From positions 441,974 through 505,973 of the forward strand of contig ML986589.1 of the NCBI GenBank assembly GCA_010094045.1: a DNA stretch of 64,000 nucleotides. The letters are read 5' to 3'. Position numbers and translations under genes: made by a program. Shown here piece by piece: positions 23,095-35,216 of this stretch. Source of the DNA: Lojkania enalia (Eukaryota > Ascomycota > Dothideomycetes > Pleosporales). The notes below the pieces were generated by a model. The model saw nothing but the letters and a program-made list of their open reading frames with translations. It did no database searches and was not told where the DNA came from. Positions within the stretch are counted from its first letter, which is position 1. Each line of letters opens with the position of its first letter.

Positions 23095-25819
23095 GGGATG
23101 AAGAGTATGAGTTGAGGGATATTTGGCTTTGGGGTTCAGTGGGGTTACTAATGATGAGCATGACGTTGTATAGATCAGTGCGGCACGTAAAGTATTAGAA
23201 TCACTCCTCATAAGCTTGCATTGGCAAGACGAGTTTGTGGATCTCATCTTCAGATGTATCGTCCCTCTCATCGTGTCAGTTCGACGTCGGACCTCAATGA
23301 ACTACAGTCTCTTGAAACCGTCTCTTGATCAAGATAGTGTTGGATCTCTCTATACATGGGTATGAACCAAGCCCTGATAAAGAGCGACATATCGACCTTT
23401 TCCACTCACCCTTAATTAAACCTAGTTCCGCAAAGACATATATCCGAATTGCAATTCCAAGTCTATAAGCCATATCCCCATAACCATTGTCAAGTTCCCG
23501 CCCATAATCCTGGTCCAAACAAAAATCCTATCCACCAAGTGACGTTTCGTCTCCAAGAACACTTCCTAGGTATTAAGTTAGCTCTTTTGCTTAATGCAGG
23601 CTATGCTTGGAGTTCTCTTCGTTAAAGAAAGAGCGACAGGAATCTTTGTCTTCCATTACTACTTGCGTCCTTTCTAAGTCCCGGGTTTAAGGATATCCAC
23701 GATCCAGCAAGGTAGGCCAAAAATAAAAAAAAAAGGTTATTATTATAATGTTTTAGTGCCAGCCACTCTCTTTTGCGACTTTCCAGATATCACGTCTGTT
23801 ATATAATAAACACGCTTATCATTTCCAATCCGTTTAACGCTGGCGGAAATACTGTAAATACAGGAGTATAGCGAAGCTGCAACTCTAGACTTCGGGATCT
23901 CGATTGGTTGCAGAATAGTGTCTCACCCTCGGCTAATCTCCCATAGAACCCGAAGGAATCCTATCTACGCTTTATTCCCCGTCTACCAAGCTTCGTTTCT
24001 ACACAACTCATAGTGCCATAGGCTCAAAGTCTCCATAAAACCAATACTATTTAAAACCTAGTAACCTTCCAGACAGGCCATTCGCACGCAGGCTCTCACT
24101 AGCTTTCGAAAAGGAAGCGATGGGATATGTGTATAGTGCAAGATGGATGCATGGGGATTGTATGCGTTGCACGTGTAGTCCTCTTATGAATCTTCTCCCG
24201 GCCTCAAACAAACGGCCATGCGGATATGCGACACTTCACCAACCCCCGCGCTAATCATCCACACCGTACGGACCTACGCAAACCTGACGACTAATCATCC
24301 CTCACGCACATATACCTCGCATGACCGAGCCCGGACATCCTCGTCCCTATATCTAGAGTGTATATATATCGCGGCTACATATTATATATGGGCCTAGTTT
24401 TCGAGGAAACGTCGTGCTAGATGGGCGTGTGAGGCGAAATGCTGTGCGCTTTTATTTTTTTTTTTCAGAGATGGGAGGGAGACTGGGGCGGTGTGCTTAA
24501 GTTTATATATACATATATGTATGTGTGTGTGTGTGTGTGTGTGTGTATGTATCCATGAGTGAATTGTATAGACATGGACTGCGTGTGCTGTACGGTACTC
24601 CAAGTACTCTACATCAGCATGACGATGAAAGCGCGATGGCAAAACCGTAGGGATGAAGAAAAAGTACAACGCTCTGATACATATCAGGACATTTTAACGA
24701 TGCGCCGCAACGGGAGAGGCTTGCATAGAATCGCGACCTCTAAACAGCCCGAGAAGTAACATCCATACATACTTGGTTCCCGGATTGCGCAATACCGCAA
24801 CAACATAACTTTATGCAAGCGCAGACGGAGAAACATTCCAGAAGTCGAGTCCTGTCCAACAGCCGCCGCGTATACCTTCTTATACCATCCCGCCACCTCC
24901 AACCATGGAAAGCCATCTCGAGCCCGTTCAAGCAGGTGGAGGATGAAATGCACTCGTCAAATCCCAAGCCGTTTGGGCTTGCCCAAAGCTAGTCCACGTG
25001 CAGGAAAACCCGGACTTCCCTAACAGTCCAACGGCGTGGCAGCAAGCAACCGAAACCTCACAACCCCGTTTCAAAAGAACTCCCCCGAATCGCGGTAAAG
25101 CAGCGAAAAAGGGAAAGGAACCCACGCGAAAGGAAAGGAGGGCACGCGGGCACGCGCGGCAGAGATTCCATGGTTCCGGGCAGGGGCTGGTGCTTTGCCG
25201 CGGGGCCAATAGTAATGAGGATGCTTTGGGTAGTGAGTGGGCATTTCGTAAAGCCGAGGCTTCATGCCATCCCATCCCGTTCCCCTGTTCCCGGGAAGAT
25301 CCCCAAATGCCCAAAAAAAAAAAAAGGCCTGGGAGATTATTCTTTGGCCGCCAGGCCCCTCTCCGGAATAAGGCTGAAGAACCTTCGAACCTTCTTTCCA
25401 AAAGAGGGTTGGTGTGGGTCGGTGCAAGTATGCATGCAGCATCAGCCAACGGTCTATTAACAGGGACCGGGATCCTTGATGAGGGATTGGGTTCCGGGGA
25501 TAAAATAAGAGTCTTGCCTACGATTAAAAGGTACGGATAAAAAATTTTTGCGGTGGACGGCACGGCAGAATGGAGTATGATAATAACGGGTGTAGGTTGC
25601 GAGATGAAATGAGATGATACGTGATAGATGTCATTGCTTCAAGTTAGGTTTGCTTTTTTTTTTTTTTGGCTGGTCTAACCCGCGTGTTGGTTGGAGCCTG
25701 TTGGATGATAAAACTAGGCGTCCGAACCTGAATCCTCCTCTACTTGTTGTGCCCAGCCGGGCGCGTTGGTTCTCTGCCGTTGGTGTTGGTGGCCTTGTCC
25801 CTACCTATGCGGTATGCAA
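23095..25819. other. 2.7-kb intergenic region
   Basis: No supportable gene. The overlapping open frames at 24928-25563 (minus) and 24998-25540 (plus) share the same GC-rich stretch and show neither introns nor domain resemblance. It contains a GT dinucleotide array (24522-24546) and homopolymer T/A runs near 24453-24466, 25313-25325 and 25652-25664. Confidence 0.45.
24522..24546. repeat. GT dinucleotide microsatellite
   Basis: About twelve GT units flanked by TATATATACATATATGTAT-like sequence. Likely length-polymorphic; no function inferred. Confidence 0.9.
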
Positions 25820-26876
25820 TCAAACGGTCCGTCGATCTGTCATGACTCTAATGATGGAGCCGGGGCCTGCTATCTCGACGAGCTATGATGCTGTCAGCGA
25901 GCCCCGATATTAACACGTAATATAGGACTTAAGCTACGGCGAGAGCGTATGATGGCAGACAGAGGGTGGACAAACGATCAGGAGAAGTGGAGTGCGCTGT
26001 AGACGGCAGTCGCCGCAGATGAAGGGCATCGTACCTTCTCGTGCCAGCTGAGCAGGACACTCATAGCCTGACCCCCACCTTCACCCCCTCCGCGAGAATG
26101 AATCTGCGAGAACCCGGTGGCTTGAGGTGCGATATTGCGCGTTGTACTCGACGCGCTCGTCTGTGACATACCCTTGTATCTATTCCGGGCAGTGACCGTT
26201 AGCCAAAGGCGCTCATCGCAGCAATGTCAAACAGGCAGTGGGACGAGCAAGGTACAGCCCGTCCAAAGATACAAGTCGAGAAAAGGCGGTATGATCTCGC
26301 ACGACATCCCTGGATCTCGGGAGGGGGGAAGAAAGCGTACATGTACTTCATGAGGACATCCAGGGCCTCGGGGCCGCCCGGGGAGCTGTAGATACGACTG
26401 AGCATGGGCGACATGTCCGACTGGCGGATGGACTGCAGGATCTCAATGACGGTCGCCAGGTGGATGTCCTATTGCCAGTGAAACCACAGTCAGCCTTGTT
26501 TTCAGCTCTAGGGCTGCTTGTGCGAGTGCGCAATGGGGCCGCCGTACCGCCGGGATGGCCCATCCGCAGCGACAGTCGTGACAGTGGGGGATGGCGGCCA
26601 GATGCGGAGAGACAGGTAATAATAGGGCGGTAGCAGTAGGTCACGACGTACCTTGCCTTTGTCGTCAGCACCGTAGGGCGGGTTCTCGAGTGCGCCCTGG
26701 AGTGCTCCCTCGCTGTCTCCTCCCCTCAGCAGCTGGCGGATCTGGCTTGCGAGCGCCTGCACGTCAGCCGTTGAGACGGGTGCGATGGCAGGCGTTAAGG
26801 AGCTCAGGTCGAAGTTGGCGGGCGAGTCTGGGTCGAGGGCGTCGATGTTGATGGTGCGCCAATTGAGGGAGGCCAT
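25820..26876 (-). CDS. ARC15: Arp2/3 complex 16-kDa subunit (ARPC5)
   Basis: Smallest subunit of the Arp2/3 complex, which nucleates branched actin filaments at cortical patches and endocytic sites. Four exons: 26876-26652, 26468-26341, 26179-26035 and 25882-25820, with introns of 183, 161 and 152 bp, all GT-AG, giving 186 residues. Landmarks are NWRTINIDALDPDSP at the N-terminus, ADVQALASQIRQLL, the GALENPPYGADDKGK block, TVIEILQSIRQSDM, YSSPGGPEALDVLMKY, a Gly-rich insert (SRGGGEGGGQ), LLSWHEK, and the conserved end IIRVMTDRRTV. The glycine-rich insert is typical of filamentous fungal orthologues. The last exon has only 20 codons plus stop and is easily missed. The symbol follows the usual yeast-style name for this subunit. 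Confidence 0.95.
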
Positions 26877-28260
26877 GGTGGCAGAGGTTGGTGGAGGCGG
26901 GCGCCCGATATATTGGTGCGAGGACGCAGCGCGGGTAGGGCAATAATCAATAATCAATAATCAATAACCAGAGCCGGTTGGCGTGCGCCGGGCGAGGGCG
27001 AGGGCGAGAGGAGGGGAGGGGCGGCGCTCGTGAGGACGAGGCGGAGGATAGGGAGGCTGTAGGCGTATGGGCGATGTCGTTCGGCGGGCTGGGCTAGGGT
27101 GCGATGAGGTTGCAAAATGGTGCGCCGTCGTCGTGGGGTGCTGCAGTATCCACCCGCCAAGCTTCTGGGAGAGCCCAAATCCAGCATCGGAGCATTTTCA
27201 AAAGGCACCTAAGGTACCTGCACCGCGTCCCACAAGCAAGGGTGCGCTCTCCCCGTCGTCTTGAAACAGGTCGGACGCTCCAGACACGGTCGTCCTTGGC
27301 CTATCGATCTCTCCGCAGCGGCGATCTGCGCGCCACAAGTACAACGCTGCCGTTCCGGCGCGCGGGACGGGCACGGTGGAGACAACATCATCTGGTCGTG
27401 AGAAAGGTAAATTCTTGTAGATTGGGATTACAATGGCAGTCTATTCTACTCCGGCAGTGTCTCGCGACACACAGAACCAAGACCCAGGCACCGCAAATTC
27501 CAAACCATGATACCAAGGCGAAAGCGCTGACGGCGCCCGCGCCCTGATGACCATCTGATGAATGCAAAATCCGTCGTGTCCTGATCATGAACCAAGTCGG
27601 ATTCACCGCCAGTCCGCCGAGCTATAGTACAAACGAAAACCATGCCCATGATGCGAACGAACGCAGGCGATGGCAATTCTACCCATATATGCTGTCCCAG
27701 AGAAAAGAAAACAAGAGTCCGATTTTGGTATCCATGCCTGGGCCCATCCAAGTCTAAAAACGCCAGATGATAAAGAGACTTTTTTTTTGTAAGGAGATGC
27801 CGATTGCTAAAACCAGGGGTCGCAAGCAAGGGAAAAGAGGAAGTCGATGCTGCAGTCGTTCGTATAACGCAGAACAGCTGGCCGGGTATTAGACATGCAG
27901 AGAACCGAATTCGAAGAATCGCTGATTATTAAAAGGGCGTAATCGCGGGCGAAGTAAGAGGGAAAGCAGAGGCGCCGGGGTTCTATCCATGTTGAGTGGC
28001 AGTGCCGGCGAACGCGCTGAGTGGGAAGTGTGTACGTAAGGCTGCAGGCATATATTGCTCAGTCAGGAAGCTCATGCAAGGCGAGGCGAGGCGCGGGTAC
28101 TTACGACGCGCAAAATGTCATCCCTCCGTTCCCAACGGAGCACCAAGGCGGTCGTGGTTCTTTTTTTCCTCTCAGAGAGCGGCTAAACCGGGTAGCACGC
28201 GGGGGGTTGAGAAAAGAGGAAAAAAGCAACGGTCGTCAGGTCGGATGAGCCGTTGAGCTG
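26877..28260. other. Intergenic region with promoter-side short repeats of ARPC5
   Basis: No supportable gene. Immediately upstream of ARPC5 lies a heptamer array CAATAAT repeated about four times (26941-26968), then GGGCGAGGGCGAGGGCGAGA near 26990-27010. The rest may include the 3' untranslated region of the minus-strand candidate ending at 28261. Open frames such as 27446-27829 (minus) are unsupported. Confidence 0.45.
26941..26968. repeat. CAATAAT heptamer array upstream of ARPC5
   Basis: Four near-perfect copies of a 7-bp unit about 65-90 bp upstream of the ARPC5 start codon; on the gene's strand they read ATTATTG, containing ATTG (CCAAT-box-like core without the CC). Could be a polymorphic leader or promoter repeat. 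Confidence 0.8.
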
Positions 28261-28359
28261 TTATCGCCTTTTGGGTGGAGGCGGCGGCGGTTTGGGAGTG
28301 CCAGTAGTGTCGTAGGCTCCGCGTCCCATGTTGGTCGATTCGGAATCCCTGAGTATCAT
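28261..28359 (-). CDS. Proline-rich short ORF, probably the last exon of an unresolved gene
   Basis: Thirty-two codons from an ATG at 28359 read MILRDSESTNMGRGAYDTTG, then TPKPPPPPPKRR and stop. I do not recognise the protein. Upstream on the same strand, a stretch ending LTLPLEPSRNLR (about 28524-28464) is followed by GTGAGT at 28463, and CTCAG at about 28349-28353 would splice it in frame to DSESTNMGRG, avoiding the local ATG. That makes a two-exon C-terminal fragment look coding. However, no ATG precedes the upstream exon for several hundred bases, so a distant first exon would be needed. Alternatively the ORF stands alone, with TATATAAAG about 40 bp upstream of its ATG. Both models are open; function unknown. 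Confidence 0.35.
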   Translation of the reverse strand: MILRDSESTNMGRGAYDTTGTPKPPPPPPKRR

Positions 28360-29274
28360 GATGTCGGTGTGGGATGGAGAGTCCACTTTATATACGTGAG
28401 TCTCGCAGTTCACAATATATTCAAATATAGCTAGCTCCCGAGAGTCCGGGTTGACTCACCTAAGATTGCGGGAAGGCTCCAGAGGCAGCGTCAGCGGGAA
28501 GCCGAGCGGTGTGGTTCTGTACGAGGACGGATCCGGGCAGCAGCGATCAAGCAGTCAGAGTGAGCGTCGTGGTTGGCGAGATCCCGAGGCGGGCGGCACA
28601 GAAGGTGTGGCAGCGGCGTGCGTGTGTGCGAGGGGGGGCAATTAATAGTGTGGTGCTCCAGTGAGACTACTGCCGGGCAGTTCGCTGGTGGTAGGGCGGA
28701 TGATTACGAAGTATGCGAGTGATAAAGTGAAGGAGTGTGAGAGCTCGCGGCGTGGGAGCGCAGTGAAGGAGTGAAGGGAGGGAAATTTCCGGTGCAGAGG
28801 GAATGTCTTCCTGATATAGCGGCGGGTCGAAGGCGGCTCCTTAAGGGGGCCTGTACACTGGCAAAAGCACGGCTGCTTGGCCCACGGCGAGACAAATGAA
28901 ATGAGAGCAGTGCTTTTCAGGAATCATCAAAGCGCAGGCAACATGACGTGCCGGGCGACGGGCCCTTCTGTTTCAACTACTTCCCTGTAGGCTCGCGGCG
29001 CACAATTTCTGCCAGCGCCCAGGGCCGGACATGGGAGACAGGGTAAGGCCAGGGGATCTGCAGACTCAGCTTCCCACCACAATGGCTAACCCCTACCCAG
29101 TCGGATGCTATAGACACGCTAGGGCGAATTGTACCTGCGCCAGTCCAAGACACTGCCGCACGCCGCGCTAGAGCTTGGACGACTCTAACGTCTCTGCTTA
29201 GTGGTGCAACTGCTATGCTCCTGGCACCAGCCCAACGCCCCCATGGGACGGGGATAGTGTAGCAGCAGAAGCGC

Positions 29275-29350
29275 CATCACCACCATCACCACCACCACCA
29301 CCACCACTATCACCGACAGCAGCAGCAGCAGCAGCGGCGGCGGCAGCAGG
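29275..29350. repeat. CAC/CAG/CGG triplet-repeat tract
   Basis: A CAC-type array is followed by about six CAG and several CGG units. The minus-strand frame through it gives runs of Val and Leu, which is repeat translation, not a gene. Confidence 0.85.
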
Positions 29351-32300
29351 TGGAGGAAGTGCGAGTCCACGGGCACGCTCCTTTTCCCGTTTCTCGCCAT
29401 TCGCTTCGCGTCGCCTCCTGATGTGTCCACTATCGCCCTCTACGCGGCGCTGCCCAGCCTGTGGCTCAGTCCCTCCGTCCGCCTCCCCACGCAGCTCTCT
29501 CCATATCTATCTTACCCCCCCCGACCTAGACGACATACGACATATGACATGTTCGTATAGGTACATACTTACATACATATCGAGTTGGACATATCTTACC
29601 CGGGGGCCCGTTCAGTCCTCGACTGACATACGCGCCAGTATCGGGCAGGATCCGGCAGCACCTGACAGCGTTTATGGACAGTTCTTCCTTACACAGTCAG
29701 TCAAAATCATGCTCTGCTCGACACAGACATGACACGCTTTTGGCTTAGATGAGACGGTGTCAGCCCGGGGCCGCGGCCGCCCAACCACCGCGGCCAGCAG
29801 TGGTAGTGCTTGTTCTGGGTCCCCTCGTCCTGGCTTGATCCTAGAGACTGGCTGGCTGCTGTTGCTTGTTGTTTGACTCGCTTTGACTCGCGCTGCGGCT
29901 GGCGGAAGGGCGCCAGAAGCTTCGTAGAAGTTTTAAAGTTCGCAGGCCGGCGGGTCCTGGACGCTGTTCCCCGATGGGGCCCACCACCCAGCATCGTCGC
30001 CATCGCGGCCATGATGCATCCGTCGCCCAGGTCGCCGGAACGCTCGCCATGTCGGGGGCGCAGAGTCAGCAACAGGACGCGAGCGAGGAAGGACGTTACT
30101 TTTGGCGGACGGGCGCTATCTCCCTCCTCGCGGCATCAGCACGGGAGGCGGCCATTGCCCTTTGCTTCCTTTTCCTGCCTGTTACTCGGAGCACTCAACT
30201 TGGTGCATCGGCGATAGGGAAACTGACCTTATCCACGTGGGATTCATTCCCACAAGCCCCCTCCTCCCTCCCTCGCGCACTCATACTCCGTACATACATA
30301 TGCAATGTACATAATCACACCTCCTCGCATCTCTCCTTTCAGTAGCTATTCCGGGCGCCGCCACCAGCGCCGCCGCCAGATATATACATAGCCAGGTATA
30401 CATACCCGCGTTGTCCTAAGACTCGGGCCCGGCTGCCTACGTCTCGTGTGCAAGCGCGCTGCTGCTCCAGGCAACGGCTGTCGTAGTGCTCGCCACGGTC
30501 TCTAGGCTATGTACTGACTAGCTAGCAGGCCCGGCGCCGTCTCGCTCGCTCGCCGTGATGATTCGAATCATTATTGCCCGTCTCCAGCCTGTGAGAGCGT
30601 TGGCTCGGTGACTGTGCGGCGGCAGGGAGCAGGGAACAGGGGCCGCTTGCCCAGGCAGGCGTCGGCAGCCACAGCGGGCTTCGCTTGGCTATTATTCTTC
30701 CTTCTGGAAGCGCTCTAGAAACGTCCTTGTTTGATCCGCTGCCGCGATATTGGCCATGTCTCTGGCCTCCTGGCCGACATGTCACCCATCTCACCCCAGC
30801 CGCCGTGACGCTCGTAGAGCCCTCCTCAGGCCTACGATGGGATGCGACGTCGGGACGGGAGGCGCTGTGTCATATTATATTCCAGTGCCAGCTGAGCGAG
30901 ACTGAGCCGTCACTCCCCTTTCCATTCTCAGACAGGTCGCATTATGACATCGCGAAGCACTGTAGCAGAGATCGCCGGGAGCTACCTCTGGCGCATCCCA
31001 GGAAATGGAAATACAGTACGTATGTAAGCGCCCGCGTGCGTTTGTTCGCTGCAACCGCCTGCAGGTGCTGGGATGACGACGTGGAGCCGGTTTCACGCAC
31101 CTCGACTACTTCGGCTCTATGCTGCGTCGTTTTGTCCAACGGCGTCCGAGATGGAAAGCGACCTGTCTCTTTGACCGGGTTCGAGTGATTGCTTTTACAG
31201 TAGCGGACCACACACGGCACGGAGCTGCTATGACATTTGCCTTGTTTGTAAGTGCTCCGTATAGCCTGCTCGCCTGCCCGCCTGCTTTGTCTGCCTGGTG
31301 CTGACCACTGCACAATTTGCCAGAATACGCCCCATAATAGCACCCAATAATATAAATGGGTGACGGGCAAACGAGATGATTCGTCCAGCGGATCTTGCGC
31401 CCCGTGAATTCTACTCCCGGGCGAGAGATATAGGCAGGGGTCAGGCATCAGAGTGAGACAGGACAACCACTACCATCACCAAAAACCAAGAAGCAGAGAG
31501 CGCATCGCGGGCGGTCCATGGCGATGTGGACTTTTGCCAGCCATAGCGAGCGCGGAAGCACTCTTCGCGGTCCGGCGCCGTCATGCGAGCGCAGAGCAGC
31601 CGGTCCTGACTCTCTCCCGTGCGGGCATGTCTTCCGGCTGGACATCTGGCCAGCTGCCCAAGTGAGCGAAAAGGTCCGGCTGCTCTGACGCGTCTGTCGT
31701 CGCAACGGTTCCTGGAGAAGCAGCGAGCAGCAAGCAGCAAGCGGTAGTGCAGCGGCTCGTCGCATACATAGTGACCGTGCTCAGTAATAGTGTAGATACA
31801 TAGTGCCCGAGGAAGTCTTCCGTTGCAGGCAGCACCGCTACTGTCGCACGACCGTTCTGGGAACAGCTGTCGGCCATCTCCACAGAAAAAAAAGTTTTCG
31901 AAATTGCAGCGCTGAATTCCGGCTGCGGGGAGTCGGGAGTGCGTGTGTGTGCGTGCGTGTGTAGGCTCAGGCTCTCTGACGAACGGTTTCGCCATGGCGG
32001 GCGCCGCTACTGCAATCTGCGCGGCTTACAGTACCACGCCGATGGAACCTAAGGAGCGAAACAGGGATGGACATGTCCCGAAGGGGCATCAAGGGAGTCG
32101 TGCAACGGGAACCTCGGAACCCTGCCCACACGTGGAGTTTGGCAGACTGTGTGGAGCTTCGCCCTGCACATGGGAATCCTGACCCCTCCCATGCGGCAAC
32201 GCAATCATCAGCCTACATTTGCGGATCGAGTCTGCTCTGCCGGGCATGGCTGGATGGATGGGAAAGGGGGCGGCGAGCCGGAGGCCGAGCGGCTGCTACT

Positions 32301-33952
32301 ACTGCTGCCACCTGCTGCCCGAGAGGCTCCCCGACCGCCCGCGCGGTCAGAGTGCTCCTATTATTCTTGTTGCCTTGTTCCAAGAAAGTACCGCCTTCGG
32401 ATGAATAATGAGCAATGAGCGCGTCATGTCTGTCCGATTCGGACCGGCCGTCCATAATCATGAGGACACCGCTGCTAGCTGTACGAGAGCAACCTTGTGT
32501 GCGCGTAACGCAACTTTCCAGCGACAGCAACGCCTACGACAACGACGACAGCCGCAAGATTAGCCGGTGGACGACGGCGCCGTATGTGCGTATCTGGCAA
32601 TTATACGGCTCACGAGGACGTCGCTCCAAGTTGGTTGCATGCTGCAACGTTCCACCGCGCCCTACTGCTTGTCTTCCTGACCTTCTCGAAGCAGGACCTG
32701 GTGGATGGAAATCCATTCTCTTATTCCGTCATCCCTCCGCCAGGCGCCCGCCAACCTCGCGGCAGCCCATCTGTGTTCGCCGTCCGCTGTCGAGTTTAAA
32801 CGTGATCGCCTTAGATGACCTCACCCACTCTCAATCCTCACCGGCCACGCGTAACCCTCCCAATTCGCACTCCCCCCTTGAGCACCGACCCTAGCCAGTA
32901 GGCCTCAGGCAGCACGGAGAATCGCTGTCCACCCAAGAGGCTAGCTTCGAGGCTATTGATATTCAGCAACACTAGATCGGCCCGGCAGCTTGTCACGAAA
33001 TTCCTCCTTCTCGGTCGTACTTGGAACGAAAATATCATCGAACCCGGTACCAGGTATTGTTTCGCACGACTATGCATCCGCGCGTCCCCCTCAGCTGCTG
33101 TGCGACCTCAACCTAGTATTGCCAGCCGCCGCGCAGTGCGTCATCTCATGATCGTCTTTTCCTGTGCGTACCCGTCAGTCTGCAGAAGAGTCAAATCGAG
33201 CAGAGGATCGAGCACCAGTTCGTCGTTTACGGGACCTCGCATACGATGTCCACCTCTACAGCCGTTCGCTTCGAGGAGAACGACCCGCCTCCACCAATAG
33301 CATATCCGGCATTAATTCGAGACCTCAACAACTGCCAACTTTGCCTAAAGAGAAGATGTGCCATGGAGACGGGGTGAAGCGACAGCGACACTCTGCAGGG
33401 CACTACTGCGCAATAATTTTCCATGTGAAGGGCGTCTTGGGAACGCCATGCATCTGCGTGCTGCGCTATGAGATGCAGCGCGATAATGATGGGACGGTCC
33501 GCCAATTGCCATTGCGCCCGTAGAGATCAAAGCGCCGCTGTACGTCTCCGTTTCTTTGAGAAATTTGCCATGGCAGCTTTCCCGCAACGCCAGAGAATCC
33601 GCGGCTGCATATAGACAATGCGCCCTCCAACCAACTTCTCTTTTTCCGACTTCGCCCCTCGATATATCAGACTCCTCGCACATCAGCTCCAGCCCGCAGC
33701 ATGTGTCTAGGGAATTCTCGCGCGCTTACATGCACTGCCCATCACATATTTCATTCCCTATCAACTTGTGTATACGTGCATATGTGCCAGGGGTTATGGA
33801 CCATGCCGTACAAGCACAGTCTTAACATACCTAATATTTACTGTACTCTTACGCTCGTGAGTACGGCCAACTTCCAAGGATGGCACTGTGCACAATTTCT
33901 TCCACACCCCCTCCCCCCACCCCCGGAAGGCCACACAACGTCCGCGAGAATT

Positions 33953-33976
33953 AAAAAAAAAAAAAAAAAAAAAAAA
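33953..33976. repeat. Poly-A run (24 A)
   Basis: Homopolymer next to a C-rich stretch (CCCCCTCCCCCCACCCCC-like, 33907-33924). A poly-A-tailed insertion is possible but no element body is recognised. Confidence 0.85.
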
Positions 33977-34941
33977 GGGATTTTTGGGCGGCAACAGGAT
34001 TTGTCTGCACAGACGGATGACTTGAGAACAATAAATGACTGCATCGTTCTCGGAAATCCAGTTTATAGATCAAGTATGATATTACCTCAGCGAGCATGCC
34101 GTTTGAGCGGTTCGCCCGGCACTCGAACTGCGAAAGTACATGCGGGCTGACATAATATGATGATGGCGGAAGGATCCGATGCCCGTCCGTCCCGCGGCAG
34201 GCAGACCTGGCGTCCGCTATTTGTATCTATGTTGTAAGCCGCGAGGCGGGTTTCGAGTGTCAGATTGAATGGGCGTGCGTAGGGCTGAATTTGGGTTGCT
34301 GGGATTGTGTGGACTTGGATGCTGGCGTTTTACTGGCTAGTGAGGATATGGTAAGGTGACGCTTGGTGGGCGGGCGTTATCCTATCCGTTGCGATTGTAC
34401 TGAGGGATGGTTGTTGCGAGGCGTGCGAAATGTCGCAACACACCCAATGCACTCGAGACAGTGAGAGAGGGCGGTGCGATGCGCGACGAAAGATGAAGCG
34501 CTGATACGTTGACATCAAGTGATATATGGCGACTAAGAAATGGATCCGTGTACCGGAGCTGCTGACGCCTTTTCTAGAATTTCTTTATTGTTGTGCTGGA
34601 GTTGTGCGTGCGATTGCTTGCGTTTGTAAGTAGGTAGACATAAGGTGGGCGACGTTCATGCGCTGCAATGCTAACTATCTTTCCCATCCCCCGCCCCTTC
34701 GCGAGCACTTTATAAAAAATAAAAAAAAAAATAAAAGACTACGATTGAATAGGGGATGAGTAAGTGCTGCGAGCGATGGGTAGACGGCCCGACGATATAG
34801 TTTCCACGGACTGGTTGATTCAGTAGCGCTGCGGTGCGTAGTATTCAGTCCAGTTCCACTTCCAATTCCATCTACCCATCCTCTACGTTGACGCGCTACA
34901 GATCTCCCAGTACCACTTCACAGCAGCTGTTTCGAGGGAGA

Positions 34942-34963
34942 ATATATATATATATATATATAT
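34942..34963. repeat. AT dinucleotide microsatellite
   Basis: About eleven AT units; simple repeat only. Confidence 0.9.
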
Positions 34964-35130
34964 TTGGCCCGTTTCGTTGGGCTCTGTGATGTGGGAAGAT
35001 TTTTGCGCTACGGGGTTGTGGGCCGGAGGGGATGGATTGGATGGATAGGCATAGGGCATTCGAATCGTGTTCTTGGTACACTTAACGCGGTGAGCGCTTC
35101 GGGTCGTTGGGCTTTTGCTCGGAAGAGATT

Positions 35131-35216
35131 GAAAACAAAAAAAAAAAAAAAATTAAAAAAAAAATTTTTAAAATTTTAAATTTTTAATTTTATTCATTTT
35201 TATTTTTTTTTTTAAA
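35131..35216. repeat. A/T-only low-complexity tract with fold-back symmetry
   Basis: An A-run arm, a central AAAATTTTTAAAATTTTAAA block and a T-run arm form an almost GC-free, roughly palindromic stretch of about 85 bp. It could extrude a hairpin or exclude nucleosomes; such tracts occur in origins and scaffold-attachment DNA, but nothing proves a role here. Confidence 0.8.

Noticed and set aside
24928..25563. Long overlapping ORFs on both strands (211 and 180 codons)
   Set aside because: Both cover the same GC-rich stretch, have no recognisable domain, and each is the shadow of the other; no splice logic or neighbours support either.
27446..27829. 127-codon minus-strand ORF
   Set aside because: No domain resemblance, many rare-looking residues (Trp, Cys, Arg), and it depends on one frame in unremarkable intergenic DNA.
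29185..29430. ORF with Leu and Val runs resembling a membrane helix
   Set aside because: The hydrophobic run is translation of CAC/CAG triplet repeats, not a genuine transmembrane segment.
29707..31470. Dense set of 120-174-codon ORFs in four frames
   Set aside because: They overlap on both strands in GC-rich DNA where stops are rare; composition is Arg/Ser/Cys-rich and nothing matches a known family.
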